Part shown: piece after piece, positions 22,704 through 38,400 of the stretch | Position numbering within the stretch: position 1 is the first letter of the stretch | Layout of the letters: every line of letters begins with the position of its first letter | NCBI RefSeq assembly: GCF_022539665.2 | Contig: NC_081337.1 | Location: 8,098,679 to 8,162,678 of the forward strand | Source: Daphnia carinata | Lineage: Eukaryota > Arthropoda > Branchiopoda > Diplostraca > Daphniidae | Reading direction: 5' to 3' | DNA length: 64,000 bases | Position numbers and translations under genes: made by a program | The notes under the pieces: model-generated | Database searches by the model: none | What the model saw: the letters and a program-made list of their open reading frames with translations, nothing else | Told to the model about the DNA's origin: nothing

Positions 22704-25552
22704 ATGGCTGGCATTTTAAATGTCAAAAAAGTTTTTTGGTTATTATTTAGTGCTATTTTCTTAGCTACTGACTTGAGTTGTGAAAGAATCACGGAAAAAA
22801 TTTATCAGCGAATTGACGATGGTTTTAGTTGCTTTAGAAGGTTAAATGGAACCCATCAGATCGGTTGTTCATGTAAGAAGTCCGATTTTGACAGATCGAT
22901 GCTAATTACATTTACTGTATCATAAGCGATATCTAACCTTTAAAACTTTTGTTAATATTTTATTTTCAGCTTCCCAATCAGGAAATGTAGGTGTTGTACA
23001 TTATATTGGAACAAAACTGGATTTTGATTGGCTTCTTGAGGTTGGCCCTGATGCACCATACATGGTTTTACTACCTCCGAACATGTTTAGAAGGTTTGGA
23101 AAACAGTTTCTCTTTGTACCAGCAATCCTGTTCAAAATAGCTTGTTTACACTGTTCTTAAACTTTCAGAGAAAATCTGATGACACTGAAAAATTCAGGCA
23201 AAGTTGCTGGCATAGTAGTTCTAAACAAAACTGATACTACATTTCATAATCCAGCTCCAGCACCGCCCTATTCCAATGACTTAACATGTCCCAACAAAAT
23301 TACTGGTTAGTGGCTTTGAAAAAATTTTATTACTATTATTACTTTATTTTTATTTTTTCATTTATGTATAATTTAACTTTTATTTATTGTTCATAGGACT
23401 GTATAAAAATGATGCATTTTCGTCCTACTGTGATTCCAACCCATGGAATCCTGCAGGAGATGCAATTTTATTTGAAGATTTCCAATTCCCAATTTTTTTC
23501 ATTAATGAAACCAACCTAAATCAATCAATCTTGCTTGACGATGTAAATTATTTTGGTTTCGTTTTACGTGTTAAGTGATCTAATAGTGTTTTACAGTGCT
23601 TTTTCAAGTTCAATCGACCGGTTGAAGGTTCTCCACCCAGCTACCCTCTCTGTGCTATTGAACTCAAAGCTTTTATGTGGGCCGCGGTAGATACACCTAC
23701 TTGTCTTCGACGTGGGCGTCTCAACATGCTACTCAATCCACAACCTTGTAAGCAATTGTCTACTATTACATCAGCTTCTGATATAAAACTAACAGAAAAT
23801 ACCTGATTTTATAGCCGAGTACTGTGATCCTCTGGGGAATGTCAATATTTTTGTCCCTGTATTGGCCGCAAACAAGAGTAGCGGACCCGTTAGCAATCAT
23901 TCCGTCATCTTCGTCTCTGCCCGAATGGACAGTGCATCAATATTCGATGGTCTATCAGTTGGTGCCGATACAGCCATCACGGGAATGGCTACTCTGATAG
24001 CTATTGCAGATATGATTAACAAGTTCAAGTTCGATATCCGTCGTCAAGAAATCGAAAATGTTTTTCTAGTACTTTTTAATGGTGAAGCTTTTGACTATAT
24101 CGGATCTAGTCGCATGGCATACGACATGAATTTAGGTTGGTTTCGTTTTCCAATTCTGCAAAACAAGTCAAATTATTTAATTTCTTTCTTTTATACAGGG
24201 AAATTCCCGAAGCCATTAAAAGACGAAAACCCTTCTCAAAGTCCTCTAATTGGACTCGAACATGTTAAATATTGGATTGAACTTGGTTCTCTAGCTCCTC
24301 ATGCTGATAAAAAGATTTATCTGCATACGGATCCAAAATCCAGGAGTGACAACCGCGTTAACGCCAACGTAATCCATCCTGATTTAAGAATACTTTCAAT
24401 ATTACTTAGTTTTCTACTCACTAGGTGATGGAATTGATCAATGTCCTTAGGAAAAACCAGGGTAATCTGACTGCAGAGCCTGTCGATGCTTCAATCCCAC
24501 TGCCACCAGCCTCTCTTCAGAGTTTTCTTAAAAAAGATTTGAGCATCCCAGGGCTGTTGATTTCAAACCACAAGAACGCATTTACTAATCAATTTTACAA
24601 CAACGAATGGGATACATTTCAGACAATTAGTTCTTCGAAGTTATCAAAGCACCTGGCTGAGGTTGCTTATGCGGTATCAGCTACAATCTATGAGTTGGCG
24701 ACAGGAGACAAAATGCCTATGGACATCGTAGCTAACGTGACTTTGGTAGGTTTTTTTTGTCATTTTAAAAACTAAATGCATTTTACAGAGGGAATCTTAC
24801 CTGTAGTTGGAGAGCACTCTCGAGTGTTACCTGATCAACGCCAATTGCAGCCTTTTCAGTTGGCTTTTAAACGGCAGGAACAATTTAGCTACTGGAAGCA
24901 TTTTGCCGACCTATGTGGGTGTGACGCATGGTGATGGTGCCTACAAGGCCCTTTCGTTACGGACCCGACATCTTTTGGCGATGATCAGTGGACAACAGCT
25001 TGATATTAACAAGACGGCTTGCATCAACAGTGATCACAATGAAGTATGTATGATTTTTGCCAATCCAAAAATTCTGCGTTGTTTACCTTGTCGGTATTTT
25101 TCTACAGATTTACCACTATTACTGGATGGGAGAGTATGAATCAAATAATTCCAGCGGAACATGTTACCGCAGCACTGTCAAAACATCGTATGCAGTTAGC
25201 CCAGCATTTGAAATTGAAGGTCTATTTAAATATTTCAATTTTAAATAATGTGATATACCTAAATTTTGTAATAGATTATGACTGGACATCGGGAGAATAC
25301 TCTTCTTGGACAGAATCCAGATGGGAGACTTTCTCAGTTCGAATATTTCTAAAAGCTTCTTCACTCCAAGCAGTGTCCGTATTCGTCTTTGGAGTGGTAG
25401 TCTTTTTGTTATCTTTTGCGGTAACCTATTGGGTGGAAACAAATTCAGCTCTTCTTTTTCCTCCAAGGTAAAGAGTACAAAAATTATAGCAAGTCCTACC
25501 TTAACCTCTACATTGAAAAATTAATTACAGTCCCGAAGAAGTTGCCTGCTAG
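22704..25552 (+). CDS. NCSTN: Nicastrin, gamma-secretase subunit
   Basis: Twelve exons: 22704-22872, 22970-23093, 23169-23305, 23397-23542, 23597-23747, 23815-24135, 24199-24368, 24425-24745, 24807-25043, 25108-25219, 25275-25467, 25531-25552. They sum to 701 codons (700 aa; human about 709). Features: N-terminal signal peptide (about 1-25), a Cys-rich first lobe (NPWNPAGDAI), the peptidase-like lobe with SARMDSASIFDGLSVGADTA and the DYIGSSRMAYDM motif, the SPAFE and YSSWTESRW segments before one C-terminal TM (about 660-685), and a short cytoplasmic end. Nicastrin is the substrate-gating subunit of gamma-secretase with presenilin, Aph-1 and Pen-2, processing Notch and APP. Exon 9 must use the second of two AGs (24807), because the first (24789) leads straight to a stop. 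The 63-bp intron 24136-24198 has no in-frame stop. Confidence 0.97.
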
Positions 25553-26066
25553 GACAACGCAGCAAATCACATTCCATTGGTTACTCTCAACTACGGCTCA
25601 ACTCATCCCACTGTCCAGCTGTAACTAGTTTAATAACGCCTAATAGTTTGTTGAGTATCTCAGCAAACAATTAACTACCGATGTGATGTGATTTGCTGCC
25701 TTGGACGGCTTTTCACACTTTAACCTTTTGTCATTTAATTATATTTCCTTGTGTGCATATTATATTTTGCTTGTGCATGTGCGAAGTTTGAATGGAAGTG
25801 ACTGGGTATGTCTTCGTGTGAGTATATGCAACGTACCCCCTTTTTAGTTTTGATTGATTTCATGGAAAAATGATAATCGGTGAATACAAATTCCGAAAGA
25901 CTGACTAACGCCAGTGGTTTTCTATTACACCAATATCATTGTAATGGTAAGTTTGATGTGTCCGTGGTAACCAAGGAAACCATACCGATGGAGGCAAAAC
26001 AAACAGGTTAGACCAGTACGTGTGCAATACGAGGCTTTAGGTAAATATTAAAAAAAAAAAGTGCAA
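25553..26066 (+). other. Nicastrin 3' UTR and IFT57 promoter region
   Basis: Tandem plus-strand spacer of 514 bp. It contains no coding frame. An X-box-like site lies at 25967-25980 close to the IFT57 start. Confidence 0.6.
25967..25980 (+). promoter_or_regulatory. X-box-like (RFX) site upstream of IFT57
   Basis: GTAACC-AA-GGAAAC. RFX X-boxes follow GTNRCC, 0-3 nt, RGYAAC; this fits at every position except one (A where Y is expected). It is 87 bp before the IFT57 ATG, the usual distance for X-boxes of ciliary genes. Binding is inferred. Confidence 0.6.
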
Positions 26067-27759
26067 ATGGAGAAATCATCTCGTAAGTCTGATTCTGGTG
26101 TAAATGGGAACCGAAATGAGACAACCACTGACAGTGATATTGGGCAACTGGGCCCAGGTGCTTCTTTTGCGGTATTTACTCTAATGGAAGATTTGATTGA
26201 CAAGATGAAGATCCTCAAATACGAAACAGAATTTGCCAACGAATTCAACATTAAACCTTTTCCAAGGTACACTTTCTAATACAGAACCTATTGCTAAACA
26301 TTAATCATTAAATATGAATAATGATTGACATTTAGACATTACTTTGCTATACCTACCAACCCGGGGGAGCAATTTTACATGTTTGTTGTTACAGCTGCAT
26401 GGTTGATAAGAAAAGGCAAAAAGAAATTCGACACTCCCCAGGAATCCGATGACCCCAATGCCACAATCTCAAATATATTGGACTACGTTCGCCGTTTAGT
26501 ACGATAATATTAGTTTTTAATTCCCTTACTAAATTCATAAAACTAATGGACACTCCCATATACCCATATAGGGAGTCGCTATCGAGTTTCCACCGAATAG
26601 ACTGAAACAGGGCTACGGCGAGCACGTTGTTTTCGTTCTTGATCGGTTGGCTGACTACGCATTGAAAATCAACAACTTTTTGTGGGATCAGTAAGAAAAA
26701 AGACAGCGAACACCCATTACATAAATCTAATTCCAGTATCTTAAAGGCCTCAGGAACAGGACGAAGAGGAAGTGGTAGAGGAAGAGAATGGAAGTGGAGA
26801 TGAACTTGATTTGGATCAGGTTGAGGAAGAAATGGCCGCTCAATATGGAAGTGATGACGACGAGTACGATAAAGATTTCTTCAACCTTAACGTCCAAACT
26901 ATTACCCCACACGTGAGTCAAATGCGAGCTGACGTACTGGAATCGGAGGCGGATGCTGAAGCTTGGAAGATTGAAGTTGAACGTGTCATTCCACGACTTA
27001 AGCTTGCAATGAAGCCTGGTAAGTAATTCCAAGGCCCACAACCATCCAATTACCGCACGTTTAAAAAAAAAATATCTTACAAGTTTGTTTTTTGGTGCTA
27101 AAAAGATCCCCGGGATTGGAGGTCACGACTGGAATTGCTATCAAAATACAGTGCAAGTGTGTCAAATACGATGAGCTCATCTCGAACAATGCTGCAAAAG
27201 ATCAGCACAGACATCGAGAAGAACATGGAACGTGTGGAAACTAGAGAAAAGTACCTAAATTCTCAGCTCAGTGGATTGTTGACTCAGTACAGCAAAACTC
27301 AGGAACAGCTTAAACAGGTTGAAGAAAAATACACCAAATTCAGTGGTAAGTCAATGACCTAAAATGGGATATTCTCAAAACAAACAAACAATATTTTACT
27401 TTACAGTCGGGATAGAGGAACGTAACCATAAATTAAATCAATTAAATGACGAGATACAGCACATCAAGAACGAGCTTGATGAACGTAGTCTCAACATGAC
27501 TGACGGAAGTAAGTTACTGCCGTTTAAAATTCAAATACGTTTCTCGTTTCACTTCAACTACATCACTTCTTTTTTCGCCCTATCAATAGCTCCCCTAGTT
27601 AATTTGAAGAAAGTTTTAATTCGAATAAAAGGAGAGCTGACATTAATGGACGTTCGTATCGGAGTAGCCAGTCATATATTACTGCAAGCCCGGATGAAAC
27701 AGTCCACTGCTCTTCAACATCTACTGCTAGCAAATTCAACGACAGCCATCACCAGATAA
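26067..27759 (+). CDS. IFT57: IFT57 (Hippi), intraflagellar transport complex B protein
   Basis: Seven exons: 26067-26266, 26336-26498, 26572-26690, 26747-27018, 27106-27345, 27407-27508, 27590-27759. They sum to 422 codons (421 aa; family about 430). The N-terminal calponin-homology-like half contains LMEDLIDKMKILKYETEF and HYFAIPTNPGEQFYMF. An acidic linker and NVQTITPH follow, then DPRDWRSRLE and a C-terminal coiled coil ending LMDVRIGVASHILLQARMK. IFT57 is a peripheral subunit of the IFT-B complex, moving cargo along cilia; in arthropods it acts in ciliated sensory neurons. An X-box-like motif lies 87 bp upstream. A poly(A) signal AATAAA (27783-27788) is 24 bp past the stop. MORN4 converges, with stop codons only about 95 bp apart. 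Confidence 0.96.
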
Positions 27760-27782
27760 AACAAGTAATATACCTAAGTTTG

Positions 27783-27788
27783 AATAAA
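27783..27788 (+). terminator. AATAAA polyadenylation signal of IFT57
   Basis: Canonical hexamer 24 bp after the IFT57 stop codon, within the 95-bp gap to the convergent MORN4 stop. Confidence 0.6.
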
Positions 27789-27854
27789 ATCTGTTGATTC
27801 TGGTTCACGAATAATCACTTTCTTCAAGGAGATGGTAGTAAAAAACTGAACTGC

Positions 27855-28516
<662 letters not shown>

Positions 28517-28918
28517 TGTTAGCGTCCTTGCTGCTTCCACGGAGACGAAGTACTGAACATTAAAAGGATTATTTCTGTACGGGGAAGGCACAAATCTAAT
28601 TAGGATGGGTCACACAGGAAAATACGTAATAAATCAATAATCAAAACAAGAAACATTGAAATTCCAGTTGAATAAAGCAATAAACATAAACAATATATTT
28701 TTTTTTCACCACCTAAGGTGACGATACTGTTACAAACAAGGTAATGTTACGACTTCCTAGAAGTAACCGCTTTTCGTGTACATGATTTACTGATAAACAT
28801 TTGGTCTTTAGGAGTTCCAACTAAACCACCTAAGATGATCTGAAATATTGCATATAAAGGCTAATGGCGTTCCGAATGTGCAACAATACAACTGAAAGAC
28901 ACGAATGAATGTTTTTCT

Positions 28919-29739
28919 CTAAGAACTGAGTCTTGCGTTTGCATGGGAAGCAATTGTCGTAGCTCGTCTTGCTGCCTCTAGCGCAATATCATTAAGAATG
29001 ACTGGGGAATTGACTGGTTCCTTGGTCCACATTTTGGACAAAACCCATTGGAATCCATTTGAAGCCTGTAGCACAAAATAGAAAGCAGCCTTGACATATG
29101 AAACTCAGCATCAGGAAAAATGTGAAGTCCACCTACCTTGGTGCAGTTTTTACGGAAACGATCATATATGAAAGCCTCAATTGGGCGTCTAAGAGTTCCA
29201 ATATGGAACTGCGATTCAATCCAGGCCTGCCTTTGCACAAGTGTCTGTTGGGGGTTAGTTGGGTCTTGGTGATATTCCACCTTCTCTGTAATGCTCTATT
29301 ACAGAAATGAATAACAGATGAGAATAGTATTTCGTTGGTTTATAGGAAATTAATAATTAAAGAGTAAATGCACTTACCACTATTTTGTTATAACCAATGT
29401 TGCGGGTATAAGTTGTTAAACTCTGTTTCTTAGGGTCAACGATAGATTCTTCAATTATCCCAACAAGTTGATGAGGGACAAACTTGTCTGCCCAGCGTGG
29501 GCCTTGTCCAGTTTTAGTCAGGAATCTGATAGAGCGTAGTTTTCCAGATACCAACTCTCTCTGTACAGTATCCTCAGTCAAAACATGTTTACTGCAACAC
29601 AATTCAAGCAATTAATCTAAGAAAGATCAAGAAACAATACACCTAGTTACCTGTAGGGATTTGGATAACGCTGCCAAAACGACTGTACGACCTGCTCCCA
29701 TGGATGTTTCAAAACTATACCCATTTCGTAAAACTTCAT
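28919..29739 (-). CDS. prel: PRELI/MSF1-domain mitochondrial lipid-transfer protein (PRELID1-like)
   Basis: Four exons (29739-29651, 29591-29378, 29295-29137, 29065-28919) sum to 203 codons (202 aa). The PRELI domain fills about residues 1-175: HPWEQVVQSFWQRYPNPYSK, HVLTEDTVQRE, FLTKTGQGPRWADKF, EESIVDPKKQSLTTYTRNIG. The FWQRYPNPYSKHVLTED block points to the PRELID1/preli-like branch rather than the slowmo (PRELID3) branch. PRELID1 with TRIAP1 carries phosphatidic acid across the mitochondrial intermembrane space for cardiolipin synthesis. The C-terminal helix is short (EAARRATTIASHANARLSS). Interestingly PTDSS1, another phospholipid gene, is 12 kb away, but I see no regulatory link. Confidence 0.94.
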
Positions 29740-31630
29740 CTTAATTTAAATCTAAATTCCACGTACAGAAACCCTATAAACTACGTCGAATTTATCTTGG
29801 AAAGCAACAGAGTGAAAGAAGAGCTTATTTCGAACTGAGATCAGCACATGCAATGAACACGAGTTGAAAAACAACATGCCCGAGAGCGACTGTCGGTAAA
29901 GACGGGTATGTCTCCGGCCTTGAATACTACGCAGGGTTGCAACCAACTTGCGATCATTGTCCCATTCTAGGTGGGTTAATCACATTCACAAATAACTTCA
30001 GTTATAAGCCGTATTATATACCAGTTAACTTAAAAATTGAGCTTGAATTAATAGCAATATAGTTTGCATAATATTTTAAACATTAAACGAACATTCTCAA
30101 CAAAAGAATTCACTCCAGCAGCTTGCGTTAATAAACAGACAAACAAGATCCGGATAACAACGCAATGTTTATCTGCAAGACATAGGTGTCTACGTGACTA
30201 ATTCTTTAGATGAATAATCTAAACTATCTTCGATCACAGTTCAAGGGATAATTAGTCGAGCGTACGTAGTTTTACAATGAAGAAATTTTACAAACCAAAC
30301 GGCAAAAGAACACAGATTAGTGAAAGAGGAACAAACTTCTCAAAAACAAAAGAACTATAGTACCTTCCAATTAAGCTTTCTAGCACCCGTCCAAAACCAC
30401 GTGTTCCTTTAGTTGAGCCCCAATGAAGAGAAAAACTTGTTACTCTGCCATCAAGGCATGTTTTTTCACGGAATATATGAACGTTTTCTAGAGATTTTCC
30501 AGGATACCACGTTGTCAGTGAAAATACTCAAACATTAGGTCAGTCGAACGTGACCGAATGCACCACTGCCTAAAACCAAAGCTGACATAAAATTTTTCAA
30601 CCCATTCACGAGGTTCACTGCAGCTACTTCGGTTCAAAGTCTTCTCCCGACTGAACACGTCTGTTTCCAGAGAACTGTTTCTCAATAACTTGCTTTTGCC
30701 GGCGAGCAGCTACCACGTGTAAAACTTTAGGTATGATGAAATTGGCGCAATAAAATGGCCTAACCAAAGTCCACTTGTCCTCGAAAGCAACGGAGGCAAA
30801 GATGAGAGACCTCTTCTTCAAGCCTGTCCCTGCCTGTCTGTATGTGATGACTGCTGATGTGAATGTGGAAAGTGCAAGACAAACTGAAATTTTTCCTAAC
30901 CCTTCCTCGCACCCCGTTACTGCATTTTATTGTTTCTCTAGTCTTTTCTCGAGGAAAAAACAAAGCGTTTTTGGTGGGAAAAAATTTCGAAGATTTGCAT
31001 ATTTTTCGTTAGCCTTTACCTTACCTCTCCTTGCCCTTTCAAAAATTTATGGCATTGATAATGAAAGAGGTAGGGTAGACTTAAACTTATCGGCTTAACA
31101 AGTTAAACAAAATGCGTGCTAAAGGTATTATAGCTAATAATCTCTACCTTGTTTATTGGTTTAGAAGTAACAAACATAAAAATTAAGACGTTTAGAAAAA
31201 GTTCTATTAAAGACAGGATCGGGGTGATACATTTTTCACTTCTCCAATATTGATTCGTTTTGGCGCCAGTGTAAATTTTCGCGATTTAAAAACGCCGAAA
31301 GCGCAGACGATGTTTGTAGGCATTTTTGGTTTTCAAATGTATTACTAGTAACTTGGGGCCCGTCCAGGGCCGGGGTATAGGTGGCGCTAGGGTATTCTTA
31401 CGCTATTTTTAAGAAAATCGATCCACTCCTTTTTCGCCCGTCTACTTCTAATTCTTTTCACAATCAAGATTTCCCCTTTCTTGCCCACCGACCCATTCAC
31501 TGTTTCTGCCCGTCCATCCCCTCACTTTCGCTGCCCGTCAAGAAAACAGCTGATGTTGCCCGTCCACCCTCTCTCTGGCCGTCAACCAACACTCTAGTTG
31601 TAATTGATGTCCATCAGTTCAACCAAATAA
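29740..31630. other. 1.9 kb divergent intergenic region
   Basis: Separates the PRELI gene (-) from the membrane-protein gene (+). It includes an E2F-like TTTTGGCGCC around 31258-31267 and a cluster of GCCCGTC heptamers at 31358-31564. Short ORFs at 29752-29946 and 30624-30821 (minus) look non-coding. Confidence 0.5.
31358..31564 (+). promoter_or_regulatory. Cluster of five GCCCGTC motifs before the membrane-protein gene
   Basis: GCCCGTC occurs at 31358-31364, 31436-31442, 31508-31514, 31533-31539 and 31558-31564. A one-mismatch copy (GGCCGTC) is at 31577-31583. All lie within 280 bp before the ATG at 31631. Spacings of 78, 72, 25 and 25 bp suggest a small repeated element or binding-site array. 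No factor is assigned. Confidence 0.5.
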
Positions 31631-32550
31631 ATGCCCTGGAAAATGTTTCGAAACTTCGTTTCTCATCAATCTAGAATGGTCTTGACATGGGCACCCTACA
31701 AAAGGCCTGCATTTTGGGTTATTTTTCTTGCCATTTTGCTTCCATTCATGATTCCCGTTATTCACATGATAATTTTTTCAAAATTGTGGAAGCAATACAA
31801 TAGAACCATTGACAAAAGAACATGTTCTTGCTCGTGCTGGGATACAGTTTTTAAAGGTATGTCAATAAAGTCATTGAATTATGTTTATGTCTCTGATGTA
31901 GCATTTTTTTTTTGTTTTGCTTAGGAAACTATGAGGCAGGAATTAGTGGCTACAAGCACTTGTACTTTAATGCAACAGAACAGTCAGCCAAAATTTGGTT
32001 GCTAACAGTCCTGTATGTTATTGTTTGCTATGAATCGATGAAGTATCTTTTGAAGTTGTGGAGTACAAAAGAGCTTCGTTTCACCATGTTTATATTGTTT
32101 GGAAGTGTTGTCTACTCTCACTATTATTCATTTTGGGGATATGTTAACTACTACAATGATGATTTTTATTCACAGTTTTATCATCAGATGTTCTTTTCCT
32201 TCACAGAAATGTGCAGTACTTATTATGTGTTGAAGCTTGCCAATCTCAATGTTGAATTGTCACCTGGTAAATTGCTTGTTATCATTGATATAGCCATCCT
32301 TCATGTACTAACAGCTGGATGGGACCAGTTTGTTACAAATGTCATCAAACAGGAAGGTGAACTGCATCAAGTGCTACGAGACATTTTCTTCATGTTACCG
32401 GATCTTTTACATATTGTCATTGCAATTTATCAACTGTTCAAATTATCTCAAATCAAAAAAAGACCTGTGACACATCTAATTTCAAATGAGCAGTTCGTTG
32501 GCTCTGTATTGTTTGTTTCTGCTTTGTGGGTTGTATGCCTTACTTTATAA
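31631..32550 (+). CDS. Unrecognised multi-pass membrane protein (C-terminus possibly frameshifted)
   Basis: Two exons, 31631..31856 and 31925..32550, joined in phase (G|GA), give 283 aa. Features: an N-terminal TM (about 24-44), a short Cys-rich loop (TCSCSCW), then about five more hydrophobic helices separated by aromatic loops, with SHYYSFWGYVNYYNDDFYSQ in one. I do not recognise the family. It has no signal peptide or enzyme motif that I can identify. The frame ends inside a hydrophobic helix (ALWVVCLTL). A different frame continues directly with 38 plausible codons (32544-32658: FINAADMRAPGW...). One missing T in the TTT at 32544-32546 would explain this. It converges on the USP20/33 gene and the extension would overlap its last coding exon. 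Confidence 0.75.
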
Positions 32551-32623
32551 ATGCTGCTGATATGCGAGCGCCAGGTTGGACTAACAGAATGTGGCTAAAT
32601 AATATCTTTGAAGATCTCAAACG

Positions 32624-35990
<3,367 letters not shown>

Positions 35991-37554
35991 CTTATCTGCA
36001 AATGACGTCCTCACGAGATAACGTGAAAACTAAAAGTTAATGCACTATAGCTTCCCACATCAGAAAGATAACAGCACACTCACGGAGACGTCAAGACTTC
36101 GAATTTCGACACGAGCACGACAGGTTAGATATGAAAACCACCTACCGGACAATTATAAAACTACCAGAGCCATATAACAGTAACGTAAATCATTTCCGGA
36201 AAAGAAATAAAAAAGGAAAAACTCATAATTTTTCTCACATGAAAGTATCAAATTCAGCATAATTTAACAGCTGTTAACCTTTCCATCACTCGTGCGGTTC
36301 TTGGGCGTATTCCTTAATAATAGCACGACATTTGAAATTATTGATTGCTCAAATAAAGGTTATCAAAGACGATTGTTATTTACGAACGCAGTTGGACGTC
36401 GGTAAACTGTTAGTTAACAAAACGTTTGAAAAAGCATACATTAAACGTAAGAATGAAGTCATGTTTGTAAGCATAATCAAAGCAACACCGAACTTTCAAG
36501 ATTTGATGAAACTCTTTACATCCCCTTATTCACGTAATTCAATTACAGCCATGAATTTTTACTTCCCAGCAGTTGAACTAGCTTCCCTCTTACGTCAATG
36601 CCACAGCATGTCCCCCCTTTTTTTTGCAGTGAAGAATGCAAAGTTTGAATCCTGATAATTGGATTGCGAGATTTTAGGGTTCTTGCGAACTGTTTCGCTA
36701 ATCGAATATAGACAAAATGGCTAAGAATCCTCAAAGGCAGGACGCAATCCATATCGCGCCATTTGCGTAACCCTTTTTAAATTAAATGCCCAATCGTTTT
36801 TCCCCGTTGTATTTTAAATGGTATATGACTAGCAGGGTGTTTTAAAAGTTCTTTTCTTCTATTTGGTTCATTCATCACCACCTAATACCCGTCATATACA
36901 ATCGAAAAGGCCATTATCCTTCTTTAATGAGATCTAATTGGATCAAGCGATTGTCGTGTTGCATGCAATTGGACATCAACTAGCGTGACGCTATACATAT
37001 GGTTCGCGCACGTCACAGGTGAACGTTTTGAACTAACAGGTTTTAACGACGGCACCGTTAAAATTCATTGGAGCAAACGAGAAATAGAAAAGAAATAGAA
37101 AAGAAAAAAAAAATAACAAGGTGATCGTATGAATCTAGATGCTCGGCGTCAGCAAAATGAAAAGGTGGGAGGGTTCATCGCGTTGCACATGCGCGTTATT
37201 GTTTCTCCATCCGTTCAATCAATAAATCGGGCCCCAACAAAGGCCTGTTCCTCCTCGCAGACTTCCATCTACACATTGGACTGTGGTAGCTAGGAGCTAG
37301 AGGGGAGAGAGGATTTACTACACAGCTCTGTGTAGACAGTATATGTATGAGAGAAGGTATCACGGGCAAAAGGAGGATTTAGAGTCTTCTATATGTCTAT
37401 ATATATGTGTGCTTGCCCGGCAGCGCTCCTAGTTGACTTGAAGAATAAGAGAAACGACACACACGCGTGCAGCCTGCTCTTGTTGTTATCCTTCTACCGT
37501 GACTAAAAACAACCACAGCAAAGTGTTTCCCAATAGCCATCATTCAACAACCTC
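35991..37554. other. Divergent intergenic region and 5' UTR exon of the CUE-like gene
   Basis: Lies between USP20/33 (-) and the plus gene at 38401. A consensus donor CTC|GTAAGT at 37555 suggests a 5' UTR exon ending at 37554 that splices to the acceptor at 38397. The 36332-36655 open frame has no recognisable features. TATATATA-like sequence occurs at about 37398-37405. Confidence 0.45.
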
Positions 37555-38397
37555 GTAAGTTGTTTCGATTTTCTTTTATTTTCTAATCTTGCGTACTATA
37601 AGAGATGGAAAATTGTTGATACCGCGTTGCGCTGTCGGCGGGAAAAAAAGATCTAGCCAATTGGGGATTCTATTTGGTACGGTGGGGGATTGCTCAACCA
37701 CAATGCAAACAAATTCCGTGCTACTGTTGTTCCTCTGCCACCACTCTCATTTACTTTTTACACTGTCTCTCGAGTATCACACGTCCATGTCACACAAATA
37801 TGTATACAGAGGTTCATATTAGTGTGCAGAAGTTGTTGTTCCTGATCGCACCTGTAAGGCTCTAAGTTTAAGCTCAAGAGTTTTTAGTTTACCGAGATGT
37901 TCGATATTTGTTAAAGAGTTTCGCTAGATGTATGTGTTGAATTAAGGGTTGTACATTAGAACTAGATTTTGGCCTTTCTTTAATTAAGAAGCAGGGATTT
38001 AGAGTCGGTTCAATTCTCCATTGCTAGCCCATTCACAACATACTTAAACATGCTATTGAAAACTAAGCCGGGATCAGTACTTCAGAAGGGGAATGAATCT
38101 TTTCCAAAAAGCTATAGAACCACAAGAGCGGATCCTTATACTTATTTAATGTTTAAAGGGCTGACGTCCAACTGCAGTATTAACGAGCGTCTTGTCTGCA
38201 GCGCTCCCCCCATCCAATAGGGAAAAAATACATCAATAAACGATGAGACAATAAACAAATAGCGGTTACTACAAGATGTCCAAACCCAACCCCCTAACTA
38301 TGCGGTGATAAATGGAAAGCCAGTCATAAAAGTCTGTGATTGACACAATTGTAAAAGAAAAGGTAAGAAACATGAATTTTTACTTTATCTTGTGCAG
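37555..38397 (+). other. Probable 5' UTR intron of the CUE-like gene
   Basis: Starts with GTAAGT and ends with TTGTGCAG, three bases before the chosen ATG. No coding frame supported within it. Confidence 0.5.
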
Positions 38398-38400
38398 GAA

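Noticed and set aside
29752-30821. Two minus-strand ORFs (29752-29946 and 30624-30821) both contain SVAF(E/Q)DK, suggesting a duplicated exon.
   Set aside because: The DNA similarity is confined to about 35 bp with roughly a quarter mismatches, neither has splice partners, and the rest differs.
31381-31674. 97-codon plus ORF overlapping the membrane-protein start.
   Set aside because: Pro/Ser-rich translation of the GCCCGTC-rich leader; the real start is in another frame at 31631.
36332-36655. 107-codon plus ORF upstream of the CUE-like gene.
   Set aside because: No recognisable domain, no splice signals in context, and it sits in a divergent promoter region.
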